DNA of 64,000 nucleotides, taken from positions 291-64,290 of the forward strand of contig DJVG01000038.1 in the NCBI GenBank assembly GCA_002441095.1. Direction: 5' to 3'. Under the pieces are notes generated by a model. It was not told where the DNA came from. It saw nothing but the letters and a program-made list of their open reading frames with translations, and ran no database searches. Each line of letters starts with the position of its first letter. Position 1 is the first letter of the stretch. This stretch comes from Elusimicrobia bacterium UBA6262 (GTDB taxonomy: Bacteria > CAYTYR01 > UBA6262). Below are positions 1-7,873 of the stretch, piece after piece. The translations under genes and the position numbers were made by a program.

Positions 1-1838
1 TGTATGATGGCATGCTTTTCCCGACCTTTTTAGGCCTGGGTGAGAACAATTGGCCGAATACTTTTGATGATGTCGAAAGGATCGAAATCATCAAAGGCCC
101 GAACACCTCAGTGTGGGGCGGCCAGGGTACGCAAGGTACGATTAACATCGTGCATAAGGGCGCGGCCCAGTTTACCGGGCTGAATACCAGCGTAGTCGCT
201 GGCAAATGGGGCATGGCTCGCTATAATATCAACTATGTCCAGAAGCCAAACGATGATCTGAGTTATCAGTTCCTAGTAAACTCTACCTATTATAAGGGTG
301 CAGCCCGCAAAGTAGAAGAATGGGGTGGTTTTGCCTACAGAAGGATGGACTCAGCAACTATCACCAATCCTCTTCCTGATTACCAGGTATTTGCTAATGT
401 CACCTATAAAGATGTGACTATGGCTTACCGCCGTTTGGAAGAACGGGTAACCAGGGAATATGCCACCAATGCCAACAAGAATCATATCCGGCCGATAGAA
501 AACTATGCTGATGACATTAACTTCATCTTGAAAAAACCTGAATACTGGAAGAACACAGATTGGACGACCACCATCCGTTTCAACAATATGTACCAGATGT
601 ATGATGTGTTCCGCACTGACGCTTCTGATCCGGCGGAAACCTTTGAAATGAAAACAGAGAAGAGATGGGAAGTTGATTCCAACGTCTTGATGGCGCCCAC
701 TGAGGCCTTGAGCGTAGTGCTCGGTTCCCAGGTTGGTGTGTGGAGCCCGCAAGGCAGCGGCCCTGGCGTAACCTGGAACCCGGTTACCAGAAATTGGGAT
801 CCGAATGTCCCAGGTTCTTCTTTCCAGTATGATCCTCCGGAATTCTTGCCCACCTTTACTGAAATGGGCAATGATATTGCTGCGGCTGAAGCATACATTG
901 ACGCAAAGTTCAAAGTCACTGATAAGATCAGCGTCACCGGCGGTGGCCGTTATGTGGGTGAATTCAATCCTGGCGACCAGTTCCGTGATCCCAGAGAAAA
1001 ACTGCACAAATTCTTCCCGAAGGCAGCAGTGGTCGTAAATCCGATAGAAGGCCTGTATCTGAAAGGCCTGTACCAGACTTCATTTACCCGGTTGAATACC
1101 TTTGAAAGATATTCTCAACAGAATAACATCGATCTCAGAGCAACCCAGAAGGCCACCACTTCAGAATCTTCTGAATTCGTGGTCGATTGGAGACCGGTCA
1201 AAGGCATGAAATTGTTGGCTTCCTACTACCATATGATCCTGTATGACTTTGTCAATTTTGTGTATACAGGCTCTAACTGGCCGCAAGTAGGCCCTGGCGT
1301 GTATCGTGGTTTCTTCAACGTGGGAGACCATCAGGCCAATGGTATCGAAGCTAATCTTTCCTATGACTGGAAGAATATGGGTGGGTTTGTTTCTACCAGC
1401 CATTTGCTCAAGAACAAGATCGCCAACTTTGCCACTGTTCCGGCTGACCTCTCTGGCGGTACCGGCATCATCGATACCGAAAGAGATGCAGACTTTAACA
1501 AAGCAGCCATACCCAGATACAATGTGGCAGTTGGTCTCTATTTCGATATTACCGAGAACTATGGTGTTTCCGGCGTGTACAAGATCCATGAAAAACTCCA
1601 GAACCGCGGTCATGAATTTGACGGCGACCAGACCTGGACCGGATATACCTGGGGCGGCGGCGCACAGCTCGACCTGGCAGCGACAGCGAAGAATGTTGGT
1701 ATAAAGAACCTGAATATCAGCGTCATTGGCAAGAATGTACAAGGCGCGAAGTGGTTCTCTAGCAGCTCAATGGATCCAGAGCATAACCAGCAGATCAATC
1801 CATCTTACGCCGAAGCTAAGGTCAGCTATCTCTGGTAA
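1..1838 (+). CDS. TonB-dependent outer-membrane receptor, 5' end missing
   Basis: The reading frame is open to the left edge of the window, so the start, signal peptide and any TonB box lie outside. The first ~50 visible residues carry the end of the plug domain (DDVERIEIIKGPNTSVWGG, then GTINIVHKG). About 550 residues of alternating, aromatic-rich sequence follow, typical of a 22-strand barrel, ending in an aromatic-terminated strand (AEAKVSYLW). The family imports ligands across the outer membrane using the proton motive force through TonB. The ligand cannot be read from sequence. The downstream sugar-binding and glucanase genes suggest an oligosaccharide, which is inference. Confidence 0.9.
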   Translation, partial: YDGMLFPTFLGLGENNWPNTFDDVERIEIIKGPNTSVWGGQGTQGTINIVHKGAAQFTGLNTSVVAGKWGMARYNINYVQKPNDDLSYQFLVNSTYYKGAARKVEEWGGFAYRRMDSATITNPLPDYQVFANVTYKDVTMAYRRLEERVTREYATNANKNHIRPIENYADDINFILKKPEYWKNTDWTTTIRFNNMYQMYDVFRTDASDPAETFEMKTEKRWEVDSNVLMAPTEALSVVLGSQVGVWSPQGSGPGVTWNPVTRNWDPNVPGSSFQYDPPEFLPTFTEMGNDIAAAEAYIDAKFKVTDKISVTGGGRYVGEFNPGDQFRDPREKLHKFFPKAAVVVNPIEGLYLKGLYQTSFTRLNTFERYSQQNNIDLRATQKATTSESSEFVVDWRPVKGMKLLASYYHMILYDFVNFVYTGSNWPQVGPGVYRGFFNVGDHQANGIEANLSYDWKNMGGFVSTSHLLKNKIANFATVPADLSGGTGIIDTERDADFNKAAIPRYNVAVGLYFDITENYGVSGVYKIHEKLQNRGHEFDGDQTWTGYTWGGGAQLDLAATAKNVGIKNLNISVIGKNVQGAKWFSSSSMDPEHNQQINPSYAEAKVSYLW

Positions 1839-1842
1839 TTGG

Positions 1843-1871
1843 TTGACAAACTAGTAGTTTTAGTGTATTAT
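1843..1871 (+). promoter_or_regulatory. sigma-70-type promoter for the CBM11-like gene
   Basis: A perfect -35 TTGACA (1843-1848) is followed by a 17-nt spacer and TATTAT (1866-1871), 5 of 6 to the -10 consensus. It starts 5 nt after the TonB-receptor stop codon. Transcription would begin near 1878, giving a leader of about 200 nt before the ATG at 2086. The same hexamer/spacing design precedes the cold-shock gene at 24541. Confidence 0.7.
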
Positions 1872-1886
1872 GTAAGTAAGTGAAGC

Positions 1887-1920
1887 GGGGTCTTTCCCCA
1901 AGGATTTGGGGAAAGACCCC
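1887..1920 (+). promoter_or_regulatory. 13-bp perfect leader hairpin, possible switch
   Basis: GGGGTCTTTCCCC (1887-1899) and GGGGAAAGACCCC (1908-1920) are perfectly complementary around an 8-nt loop. There is no T-tract, so it is not a typical terminator for the TonB gene, although it could have processed or terminated that transcript. It lies just after the predicted start of the promoter at 1843. A second CTTTCCCC at 1997-2004 could compete for the GGGGAAAG arm, so two alternative foldings of the leader are possible. Confidence 0.6.
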
Positions 1921-2085
1921 GTAATTTGATAAAAGTTCTTTGAAATTTAGTCATTACTAAAGTTAAATACTACTTTCATTTAACTCAATTTGGGAACTTT
2001 CCCCAGTGTGGGAAGTCTAAACTAATAAGGGGAGCAAAGAAGTATTTAGTTTTGGCAATGATTAAAATCAGGACAGGAGGTAATT

Positions 2086-2748
2086 ATGTATAGGGTATTG
2101 GTAAGCTTAGTAATAACGGTAATGCTCAGTCTTGGTGCAGTCAATAGTTTTGCGGCAGATTCGCTCCTGCTGGATAGTTTTGAAGGAGAGATCATCCCGG
2201 CAGGGATCACCTCGGGTTCGATGAGCGGCAATGTTGATTACGGCGCGGGTGGCGGGTCTTCTGTGGAAGTATATGCAGATGATGCTGAAAAAGTAGATGG
2301 CAAGCAATCAATTAAGGTAGTTTTTTTTGCCATGCCTGGCGGCTGGATCTGGATAGCCAGGGGATATAATATTGATGTCAAGGGCGCTGGGGCCTGGAAT
2401 GTAAAGCCCCAGGATATAAAATGGGATAAATATAATGCATTCAGTTTCTGGATGAAAGGGACTAATTCCGGCAAGCAATTGGCTCTGGACATTATTGATG
2501 CGAAGAAAGAGTATTTCCGTTACCTGGTCAAAGATGACAGCGATGCCTGGAAACAGGTGATCATACCCTTTAAAGCGTTTGAAGTAAGAACTGACTGGCA
2601 GCCGAATAATGCCAATAAGAATAAGACTCTTGATTTCCCGATCATGACCTATCAGTTTGAGCCACGCCCCAAGAACGAGGGTGAGTGGAGTTTTGATAAA
2701 GTTGAATTAGTCAATGTGAAAGAAGAAAAAGCAGCCCAGAATAAATAG
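2086..2748 (+). CDS. secreted CBM11-like carbohydrate-binding protein
   Basis: This 220-residue protein has a signal peptide of about 24 residues (cut near SFAA) and a single beta-sandwich-like domain. It resembles the CBM11/CIA30 group: an N-terminal 'LLDSFEG' strand, a central 'FSFWMKG' strand, 'DAWKQVIIPFKAF' and a closing 'WSFDKVELVNV' strand. CBM11 modules bind beta-glucans. No catalytic motif is present. The start has an AGGAGG site at 2075-2080. It has its own promoter and a strong terminator directly after the stop, so it is monocistronic. The fold-level call is firmer than the ligand. Confidence 0.6.
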   Translation: MYRVLVSLVITVMLSLGAVNSFAADSLLLDSFEGEIIPAGITSGSMSGNVDYGAGGGSSVEVYADDAEKVDGKQSIKVVFFAMPGGWIWIARGYNIDVKGAGAWNVKPQDIKWDKYNAFSFWMKGTNSGKQLALDIIDAKKEYFRYLVKDDSDAWKQVIIPFKAFEVRTDWQPNNANKNKTLDFPIMTYQFEPRPKNEGEWSFDKVELVNVKEEKAAQNK

Positions 2749-2750
2749 TG

Positions 2751-2790
2751 ATTAAGGAGAAGCGAATATTCGCTTCTCCTTAATTTTTTA
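2751..2790 (+). terminator. strong intrinsic terminator
   Basis: A perfect 34-nt palindrome (arms ATTAAGGAGAAGCGAAT and its complement, 2751-2784) runs into TTTTTT. It begins 2 nt after the stop of the CBM11-like gene. Confidence 0.9.
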
Positions 2791-2802
2791 ATGATGATTC
2801 AT

Positions 2803-2826
2803 TTGCCTGCCAGCCGGCAGGCAGGG
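2803..2826 (+). repeat. CCTGCC/GGCAGG palindromic repeat
   Basis: CCTGCC-AGCC-GGCAGG with flanking TG/CA and AGG forms a short GC-rich hairpin. It belongs to the same class as the CCTGCC-GGTA-GGCAGG core at 52274-52293 and 55141-55160. It lies between a terminator and the next gene's ribosome-binding site. Confidence 0.6.
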
Positions 2827-2858
2827 AATTTGGTATTTGATATTAAAAGGAGAGCATG

Positions 2859-4148
2859 ATGAAAAAAATAGTAAGCTTAATTCTGTTCTTAAGCTGTATA
2901 TTATCCGTAACTATAGCTGTTGCCGATCCGGTCAAACTGGTATATTGGCATTATTTTACTGACCGGGATGCGGTCTTAAGAAAGATCGCCGCTGATTTCG
3001 AAAAACAGACCGGGATACAAGTCGACGTGCAGAATTATGGCCCGCCTGAAGCCTATGACCGGAGATTGAGCGCGGCAGCGCGCGGCAAAGCATTGCCTGA
3101 TCTTATTACGATCACCTTGAATATTACTAATTACGCGGCCTATGTCCGCGGTGGCCATTTCCTGGATCTGACACCGTATATGGATAAGGAGTGGAAAAGC
3201 TCCATTCCGGAAAATTACCTGCGGGGATTTACCTTTACACCTGAAGATATGTCGGTGTATGGTGTGAAAAAAGCAGGTTTATATGGTTTGCCGGTGGATG
3301 CTAATTGCATGGCTATTTTTTATAATACCAAATTGTTTGAAAAAGCCGGATTAAAAACTGTGCCGAAAACCTGGGATGAATTTATCACGGTTGGCAGCAA
3401 ACTGAGAGCCGCCGGTATTGACCCTTTTGTCGCTAACTTCTATGGCCAGCAGTGGGAAAATCATACTTTCTGGATGAATTACGCGTTTGCTTATTTGGGG
3501 ACAAAGGGATTTACTGACCTGACTTTTGGCCGGGTCAAGTTCAGTGATCCCCGGGTGGTCAAGAGTTTTAAGATCTTTGCTGATATGCGTGACGCCAAGA
3601 TGTATATGAAGGGGATCACCGGCGGTATTAATGGGGAAGATATTTTTCCGCAAAATAAAGTAGGTATGTTCTGGTTCGGGTCCTGGGAGATCGGGGTCTG
3701 GAAACAGACGGCGCCAAATTTCCAGGATTTTGATGTTTTTTATCCGCCTAAGCCGGCAGACGCAGCCAATCAGTGCTTATTGCCTGGCGGGCCTGGCGCC
3801 GCTATAGCGGTCAATGCCAAAGGTAAAAATACGGAAGCAGCGGTGAAATTTGTCAAGTACCTGACCAGTAAAGTGCCGCAGATGATGTACGCCGAAAGCA
3901 GCCAGAATATTCCGGTAAACCTGACTGCCCGCAAAGAGATGAAGACCGGCAGTAAACTGGCTAAATTTGTTCCCTGGATGGGCAGTCTCTATTACGGCAT
4001 GTTCCAGAATCCGCCGATGTGGGGCGAGATCCTGAGTAAGGTCAATGTTGAGATACAATCTATTATCCTGGGTGAAAAAACTCCGGAACAAGTCTGCAAA
4101 TTCCTGGATGAAGAATATGAGCGTATCAAGAAAAGATACGAAGAGTAA
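2859..4148 (+). CDS. ABC sugar importer, periplasmic binding protein (CUT1 type)
   Basis: This 429-residue extracellular solute-binding protein 1 family member has a type I signal peptide cut near VADP and no lipobox. The mature N-terminus 'VKLVYWHYFTDRDAVLRKIAADFEKQTGIQV' is typical of oligosaccharide-binding proteins. An in-frame ATG at 2856 exists, but AAGGAG (2847-2852) is better spaced for 2859. It is followed by two permease genes and delivers sugar to them. The glucanases in the locus point to beta-glucan oligosaccharides, which is inferred from context. No ATPase gene is nearby. Confidence 0.85.
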   Translation: MKKIVSLILFLSCILSVTIAVADPVKLVYWHYFTDRDAVLRKIAADFEKQTGIQVDVQNYGPPEAYDRRLSAAARGKALPDLITITLNITNYAAYVRGGHFLDLTPYMDKEWKSSIPENYLRGFTFTPEDMSVYGVKKAGLYGLPVDANCMAIFYNTKLFEKAGLKTVPKTWDEFITVGSKLRAAGIDPFVANFYGQQWENHTFWMNYAFAYLGTKGFTDLTFGRVKFSDPRVVKSFKIFADMRDAKMYMKGITGGINGEDIFPQNKVGMFWFGSWEIGVWKQTAPNFQDFDVFYPPKPADAANQCLLPGGPGAAIAVNAKGKNTEAAVKFVKYLTSKVPQMMYAESSQNIPVNLTARKEMKTGSKLAKFVPWMGSLYYGMFQNPPMWGEILSKVNVEIQSIILGEKTPEQVCKFLDEEYERIKKRYEE

Positions 4149-4150
4149 AA

Positions 4151-4312
4151 ATAGCGTTAAGCGTATAGCGTATACAATTATTATTAGCTAAGGATTTACA
4201 GTATTTAGAATTACATGAGTATAGTGAATTAGAACAGTTGCGTAAAGAAGTTGGATCAATGCTTTATAAAATGATCAACCCTATACGCTAAACGCTACAC
4301 GCTATACGCTAC
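4151..4312 (+). repeat. GCGTATAGC word repeat, inverted arms around a gene remnant
   Basis: The left arm at 4152-4174 contains AGCGTTAAGCGTATAGCG. The right arm at 4282-4312 contains the inverted words CTATACGCTAAACGC and ACACGCTATACGC. The arms are imperfect inverted copies of each other and bracket about 105 nt that still encode the end of a small protein. The right arm reaches almost to the ribosome-binding site of the permease at 4328, and the unit separates it from its binding-protein gene. Confidence 0.75.
4169..4291 (+). pseudogene. 3' remnant of a four-helix-bundle (S23/TIGR02436-like) gene
   Basis: From 4184 a frame of 35 codons runs to a TAA at 4289-4291. It includes ELEQLRKEVGSMLYKMI, which resembles the C-terminal helix of four-helix-bundle proteins of the 23S intervening-sequence (S23) family. 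The frame closes within 5 codons upstream of 4184, so the first ~80 residues are missing. The last codons (CCT ATA CGC TAA) lie inside the right repeat arm. The family assignment rests on a short, leucine-rich piece and is tentative. Confidence 0.5.
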
Positions 4313-4327
4313 TTGCTGAGGATTGCC

Positions 4328-5215
4328 ATGCTAAAGCGTCCGTGGAAACGCCGCGAGATAGTTTATTTATTTTTTGTCCTGCCGGCACTGATATTTTTCG
4401 GTGTTTTTGTCATTTATCCATTTATTAAAAATTTCCTGATCACGTTCTATTCCTGGGATGGTCTCAATGAAATGAAATTTGTCGGCCTTACTAACTACAA
4501 GAAGGCCCTGTTCCAGTCTCCGGATTTCTGGAAACCCATAAAAAATGCCGCTTTCCTGGCCCTAATGGGTATCACTATCCAGAATGGGCTGGCTTTGTTG
4601 CTGGCCTGGATAGTAGATAAGGAACTCAAAGGAGCAAAGTTTTACCGCGTTATTTTCTTTATCCCGCCGATGTTATCCTTTGTCGTGATCGCTTTCCTGT
4701 GGAAATGGATACTGGAACCAAACCTGGGAATTTTAAATATTTTCTTAAAAAATGTTGGACTGGGCAAGTGGGCCTTAGCCTGGCTGGGCATGCGGGAAAC
4801 CGCTTTGCCGACGGTAGCTATGGTCAATATTTGGGCCAGCTTTGGCTGGGGTTTTGTCATGTTCCTGGCTGCGTTGCAGGGTATAGAGCGGGATATTTAC
4901 GAGGCCGCGCGCATTGACGGGGCTAATCATTTCCAGGAATTCTGGAAAATCACTTTCCCATTATTATTACCTATTATTACCAGCGTGTCCATTCTGACTA
5001 TATTGGGCGCCATGCAGCAATTTGACTTGATCTATGTCATGACTGGCGGCGGCCCGGCCGGGGCCACCGAGGTGCCGGTGAACCAGATGTACATGCAGGC
5101 TTTCCAGAACGGCATGTGGGGCTATGCAACGACCTTAGGAGTATTACTGGGAGTTATATTGTTCATTATTTCCTTGCTGCAGCTGCAGATAAAAAAGTGG
5201 CTGGTAGACTGGTAG
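4328..5215 (+). CDS. ABC sugar permease, MalF/UgpA-like
   Basis: This 295-residue binding-protein-dependent inner-membrane permease has about six hydrophobic helices. It carries the EAA loop 'EAARIDGANHFQEFWKITFPLL' that docks on the ATPase, near residue 195. A TTG upstream (4313) is in frame but lies in the repeat. ATG 4328 has GAGG 6 nt upstream and gives the usual N-terminus 'RREIVYLFFVLPALIFF'. It pairs with the permease at 5263 to form the channel of a CUT1 importer. Confidence 0.88.
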   Translation: MLKRPWKRREIVYLFFVLPALIFFGVFVIYPFIKNFLITFYSWDGLNEMKFVGLTNYKKALFQSPDFWKPIKNAAFLALMGITIQNGLALLLAWIVDKELKGAKFYRVIFFIPPMLSFVVIAFLWKWILEPNLGILNIFLKNVGLGKWALAWLGMRETALPTVAMVNIWASFGWGFVMFLAALQGIERDIYEAARIDGANHFQEFWKITFPLLLPIITSVSILTILGAMQQFDLIYVMTGGGPAGATEVPVNQMYMQAFQNGMWGYATTLGVLLGVILFIISLLQLQIKKWLVDW

Positions 5216-5221
5216 TATTAA

Positions 5222-5257
5222 GTACAATTTTAAATTTCAAATTCCAAATGACAAATT
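5222..5257 (+). repeat. AAATTTCAAATTCCAAATGACAAAT word repeat
   Basis: This is a single-arm copy of the AAAT-type word family. It fills nearly the whole spacer between the two permease genes, leaving no recognisable Shine-Dalgarno site for the second. Related arrays are at 15745, 24413, 26848 and 54074. Confidence 0.65.
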
Positions 5258-5262
5258 AAAGT

Positions 5263-6414
5263 GTGAGCAACCTATCCATGAAAAAAAGTACGGGTAAGTT
5301 CAAAAAAATATTTTCTAATGTGGTATTCCAGCTGATCCTGCTGGTTTGCGCGTCCTGGGTGATCTTCCCGGTCTTATGGGGTGTTTCCACTTCCTTGCGC
5401 ACTTTTGAGGGGATTTACCAGATCAGCGACCAGGTTGATGCGCAGGATACAACCACCGGTCCCACAGCGCCGGCAAGCACTATCACCAAGATCACCGGTC
5501 ATCTTAAATCCACTGGACGGCTTATCCGCAGCCTGGTCCCGCCAGCGCCGATCCAATGGGGAAATTACAAAGAGGCCTGGAAACAAGGCAATTTCAATAA
5601 ATACTTCCTGAATAGTTTCTTTTATATGGTCACGGTAGTTTTCTTTATGCTGCTTTTTTCGTCTATGGCTGCCTATGCCTTTGCCCGGCTGCGCTTTCCC
5701 GGCAAAGAGTTTATTTTCTATTTATTTTTAGCCAGCCTGGTCATGCCCTTGCCGACGATCTTTATTACGGTGTATCTCTTACTGCAAAATTTCCCGATCT
5801 ATTTATTTGTGGTCCTGATCATTATCGCTTCCCTGCTGATCGTGACGGCTGGCTCTTTCCGCCGGGTAATGTTCCTGGTATTAGGAGTGCTTTTAGCGGC
5901 TGGAGCAGCTTATGCTTTTGTAGCTTCCAGGAATCAAGCAGAGCCCGGGAAAATAGTGGACTTGATCCTGACCAATATTAATTTGCTGGATACCCGCACC
6001 GGCTATATTTTGCCGCAGATCGCCAGCGGCCTGCCCTATACCATCTTCCTGATGCGTTCTTTCTTCGAAGCCATTCCTGTGGACCTGGAAGACGCTGCCC
6101 GTATTGATGGTTGCAGCCGGGTAGGGATATATTTCCGCATTATCTTGCCGCTTTCCCGGCCGATCCTGGCAGTCACTGGTATTTTCGGGGCTTTAAGCGT
6201 CTGGAAGGAATTTCTTTTTGCCGTCGTGGTTTTTTCTGATAATGCCAAGATGCCGATCCAGGCTGGTTTGCTGGCTTTCCAGGGTACATACAAGACCCAG
6301 TGGAATTACTTGATGGCTGGGGTCATAATCACCGTGATCCCGGTGATCATTGTCTATTTAATGATGCAGAAACACATTATTTCGGGATTGACCGCCGGAG
6401 CGGTGAAAGGCTAA
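5263..6414 (+). CDS. ABC sugar permease, MalG/UgpE-like, with a two-helix insertion
   Basis: This 383-residue permease is the partner of the one at 4328. Its C-terminal half has the EAA loop (DLEDAARIDGCSRVGIYFRI) and a normal ending. It is about 100 residues longer than usual MalG-type proteins (~280). One cause is a loop at ~45-90; the other is an extra hydrophobic segment at ~178-245 (IYLFVVLIIIASLLIVTAG and VMFLVLGVLLAAGAAYAF). That segment is placed between the third helix and the conserved 'LLDTRTGYILPQIASGLPYTIFL'. The start is GTG 5263 or ATG 5278; neither has a clear ribosome-binding site, and translation may rely on coupling. Confidence 0.85.
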   Translation: MSNLSMKKSTGKFKKIFSNVVFQLILLVCASWVIFPVLWGVSTSLRTFEGIYQISDQVDAQDTTTGPTAPASTITKITGHLKSTGRLIRSLVPPAPIQWGNYKEAWKQGNFNKYFLNSFFYMVTVVFFMLLFSSMAAYAFARLRFPGKEFIFYLFLASLVMPLPTIFITVYLLLQNFPIYLFVVLIIIASLLIVTAGSFRRVMFLVLGVLLAAGAAYAFVASRNQAEPGKIVDLILTNINLLDTRTGYILPQIASGLPYTIFLMRSFFEAIPVDLEDAARIDGCSRVGIYFRIILPLSRPILAVTGIFGALSVWKEFLFAVVVFSDNAKMPIQAGLLAFQGTYKTQWNYLMAGVIITVIPVIIVYLMMQKHIISGLTAGAVKG

Positions 6415-6420
6415 AATACC

Positions 6421-6458
6421 GACGGCAGTTGGCCGTCCGCTCCGATGGACATCGGAGC
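6421..6458 (+). repeat. two consecutive GC-rich hairpins after the permease
   Basis: GACGGC-AGTTG-GCCGTC (6421-6437) is followed directly by GCTCCGATG-GA-CATCGGAGC (6439-6458). Both are perfect. There is no T-tract, so they could stabilise the 3' end of the transporter mRNA rather than terminate it. The rest of the spacer to 6560 shows nothing else. Confidence 0.6.
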
Positions 6459-6560
6459 TCGCGGTTGGCGGTAAAAGCAAAAAGATGTTGCAAGATCAAA
6501 AACTTGTGCTATATGTTAGATAGAGCCACACAATTAAATAAAAAGTCACGGAAAGGATAG

Positions 6561-6591
6561 CTCAAGGAGCATCGTTTCCTTGAGTATTTTT
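6561..6591 (+). terminator. intrinsic terminator of the transporter operon
   Basis: CTCAAGGA (6561-6568) and TCCTTGAG (6577-6584) pair around an 8-nt loop and are followed by TATTTTT. Confidence 0.85.
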
Positions 6592-6606
6592 GTCGACAAA
6601 ATATTG

Positions 6607-6635
6607 TTTACTTAATTCATAATAACTGCTATAAT
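6607..6635 (+). promoter_or_regulatory. sigma-70-type promoter for the PorV-like gene
   Basis: TTTACT (6607-6612), a 17-nt spacer and a perfect TATAAT (6630-6635). Transcription would start near 6642, about 26 nt before the GTG start. Confidence 0.65.
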
Positions 6636-6667
6636 TATTAAGTTAATATCTCTGTCTGGGAGATACG

Positions 6668-7810
6668 GTGAAGACCTCCAAGTTTTACCTTATTCTGCTG
6701 CTATCTGTAGTTTGCCTGCTGCCGTCTAATCTTGCCTACGCCGCCGGCGAACCAGCGGCATTCCTGCGTAATGGTGCCGGGGCCAGGGCCTTGGGTATGG
6801 GCGGAGCTTATACCGCACTGGCTGATGATGCCAGTTCAGTGTATTGGAATCCGGCGAAATTAGCCTGGCAGGAAAAACTAGAATTAACCGCTATGTATGC
6901 CAATATGGGCCTGGATTCCATGTATGATTACGCCGGCCTGGTACTTCCGCTATCTTTCGCTTCCTTCGGATTCGGCTACCTGCAGCAAGCAACCAATAAA
7001 ATCGAAACTACCGATACTGTCGGCCAAGTGACCGGCGAGGTCAAAGCTGCCAATACTGCCTTGTTTGCCGGGTATGGACAGACCCTTGGCGATTTTTTTT
7101 CCCTCGGCTTCAGCGCTAAACTGATCAATCAGAAATTAGCTGCGTATACCGCCAAAGCTTTCGGTTTTGACTTAGGACTGCTTTGGCACACTGATCTGGT
7201 CCGGTTTGGCCTAAATTTACAAAACTTGAACAGTCCCAAGCTAAAAGGAAATTCTTACTGGGACTCTTCCCGGCAAATAAGCGAAACTATTCCCTTGACG
7301 GTCAGGACCGGATTGGTCCTGCATACCAAGCACCTGGCCAGGATTGGCGCCGCGAAAAAAGTCCGGGAAAAGGCTAAAGCCGGCAAAACCGCGCGACAAA
7401 TGGAACAAGCCACCGGAATTAGCGCGATAGAAGGATTTGACCTGAGCCAGGGTTGGATACCTACGCCGCCGCCGAACCAGCAGGAGATAGCTACCGGCTC
7501 TGCCGGTGACCAGGAAAAAGCTGCTGCTTTTTCTATCCCCATAGAAGTGAACTGGGCGCTGGATGTGGGATATACGCCGGACAGTAACCAGAATCTGGAA
7601 ATAGCACCGGGTGTTGAATGCTGGCTCAACAGGCAGTATGCAGTCAGGGCAGGCTGGAACCTGAATGACCTGTCTAATGCCCATAGTTTTTATCATAACC
7701 TGAGTTTGGGTGCATCCGTCCTGTGGCGCTTTATTGAATTTGATTATGCTTACATTCTCCATGAGGACCTGCAAAATACGCACCGTATTTCAACAAGCTT
7801 TATTTTCTGA
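6668..7810 (+). CDS. PorV/PorQ-family outer-membrane protein (UPF0164-like)
   Basis: This 380-residue protein has a signal peptide cut near YAAG. The N-terminal signature 'PAAFLRNGAGARALGMGGAYTALADDASSVYWNPAKLA' belongs to PorV/PorQ/FadL-type 14-strand barrels. A Lys/Gln/Pro-rich, probably non-barrel insertion spans ~225-290. PorV shuttles type IX secretion substrates in Bacteroidota, while relatives in other phyla have unknown roles. The gene after it encodes an enzyme with a type IX-like C-terminal tail. The start is GTG with GGGAG 5 nt upstream, and it has its own promoter. Confidence 0.8.
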   Translation: MKTSKFYLILLLSVVCLLPSNLAYAAGEPAAFLRNGAGARALGMGGAYTALADDASSVYWNPAKLAWQEKLELTAMYANMGLDSMYDYAGLVLPLSFASFGFGYLQQATNKIETTDTVGQVTGEVKAANTALFAGYGQTLGDFFSLGFSAKLINQKLAAYTAKAFGFDLGLLWHTDLVRFGLNLQNLNSPKLKGNSYWDSSRQISETIPLTVRTGLVLHTKHLARIGAAKKVREKAKAGKTARQMEQATGISAIEGFDLSQGWIPTPPPNQQEIATGSAGDQEKAAAFSIPIEVNWALDVGYTPDSNQNLEIAPGVECWLNRQYAVRAGWNLNDLSNAHSFYHNLSLGASVLWRFIEFDYAYILHEDLQNTHRISTSFIF

Positions 7811-7818
7811 TAAAACTG

Positions 7819-7860
7819 TGATTACACAGATTTTAAAAGATGATTACACCGATTAAAAAC
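7819..7860 (+). repeat. GATTACACAGATTAAA phrase, two tandem copies
   Basis: GTGATTACACAGATT and TGATTACACCGATTAAAA lie in tandem just before the glycosidase ribosome-binding site. The same phrase occurs at 9371-9388 and 56370-56387, and inverted at 62375-62389. Confidence 0.6.
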
Positions 7861-7873
7861 AGGGAGATTTTGA

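Noticed and set aside
351..1007. Long minus-strand open frame of 218 codons
   Set aside because: It is a shadow of the TonB receptor frame: no ribosome-binding site, no recognisable domain, and the + strand has clear family motifs. The same holds for other minus-strand frames, for example 8765-9187, 27774-28352 and 53306-54082.
1887..1920. Terminator of the TonB receptor
   Set aside because: The stem is perfect but no T-tract follows, and it lies downstream of a good promoter, so a leader hairpin is more likely; a processing site cannot be excluded.
1843..2085. Known riboswitch or cyclic-di-GMP aptamer in the leader
   Set aside because: None of the conserved core sequences of classes I know are present.
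6300..6560. Small gene downstream of the permease
   Set aside because: It overlaps the permease in another frame and runs through two hairpins, without a start site or recognisable product.
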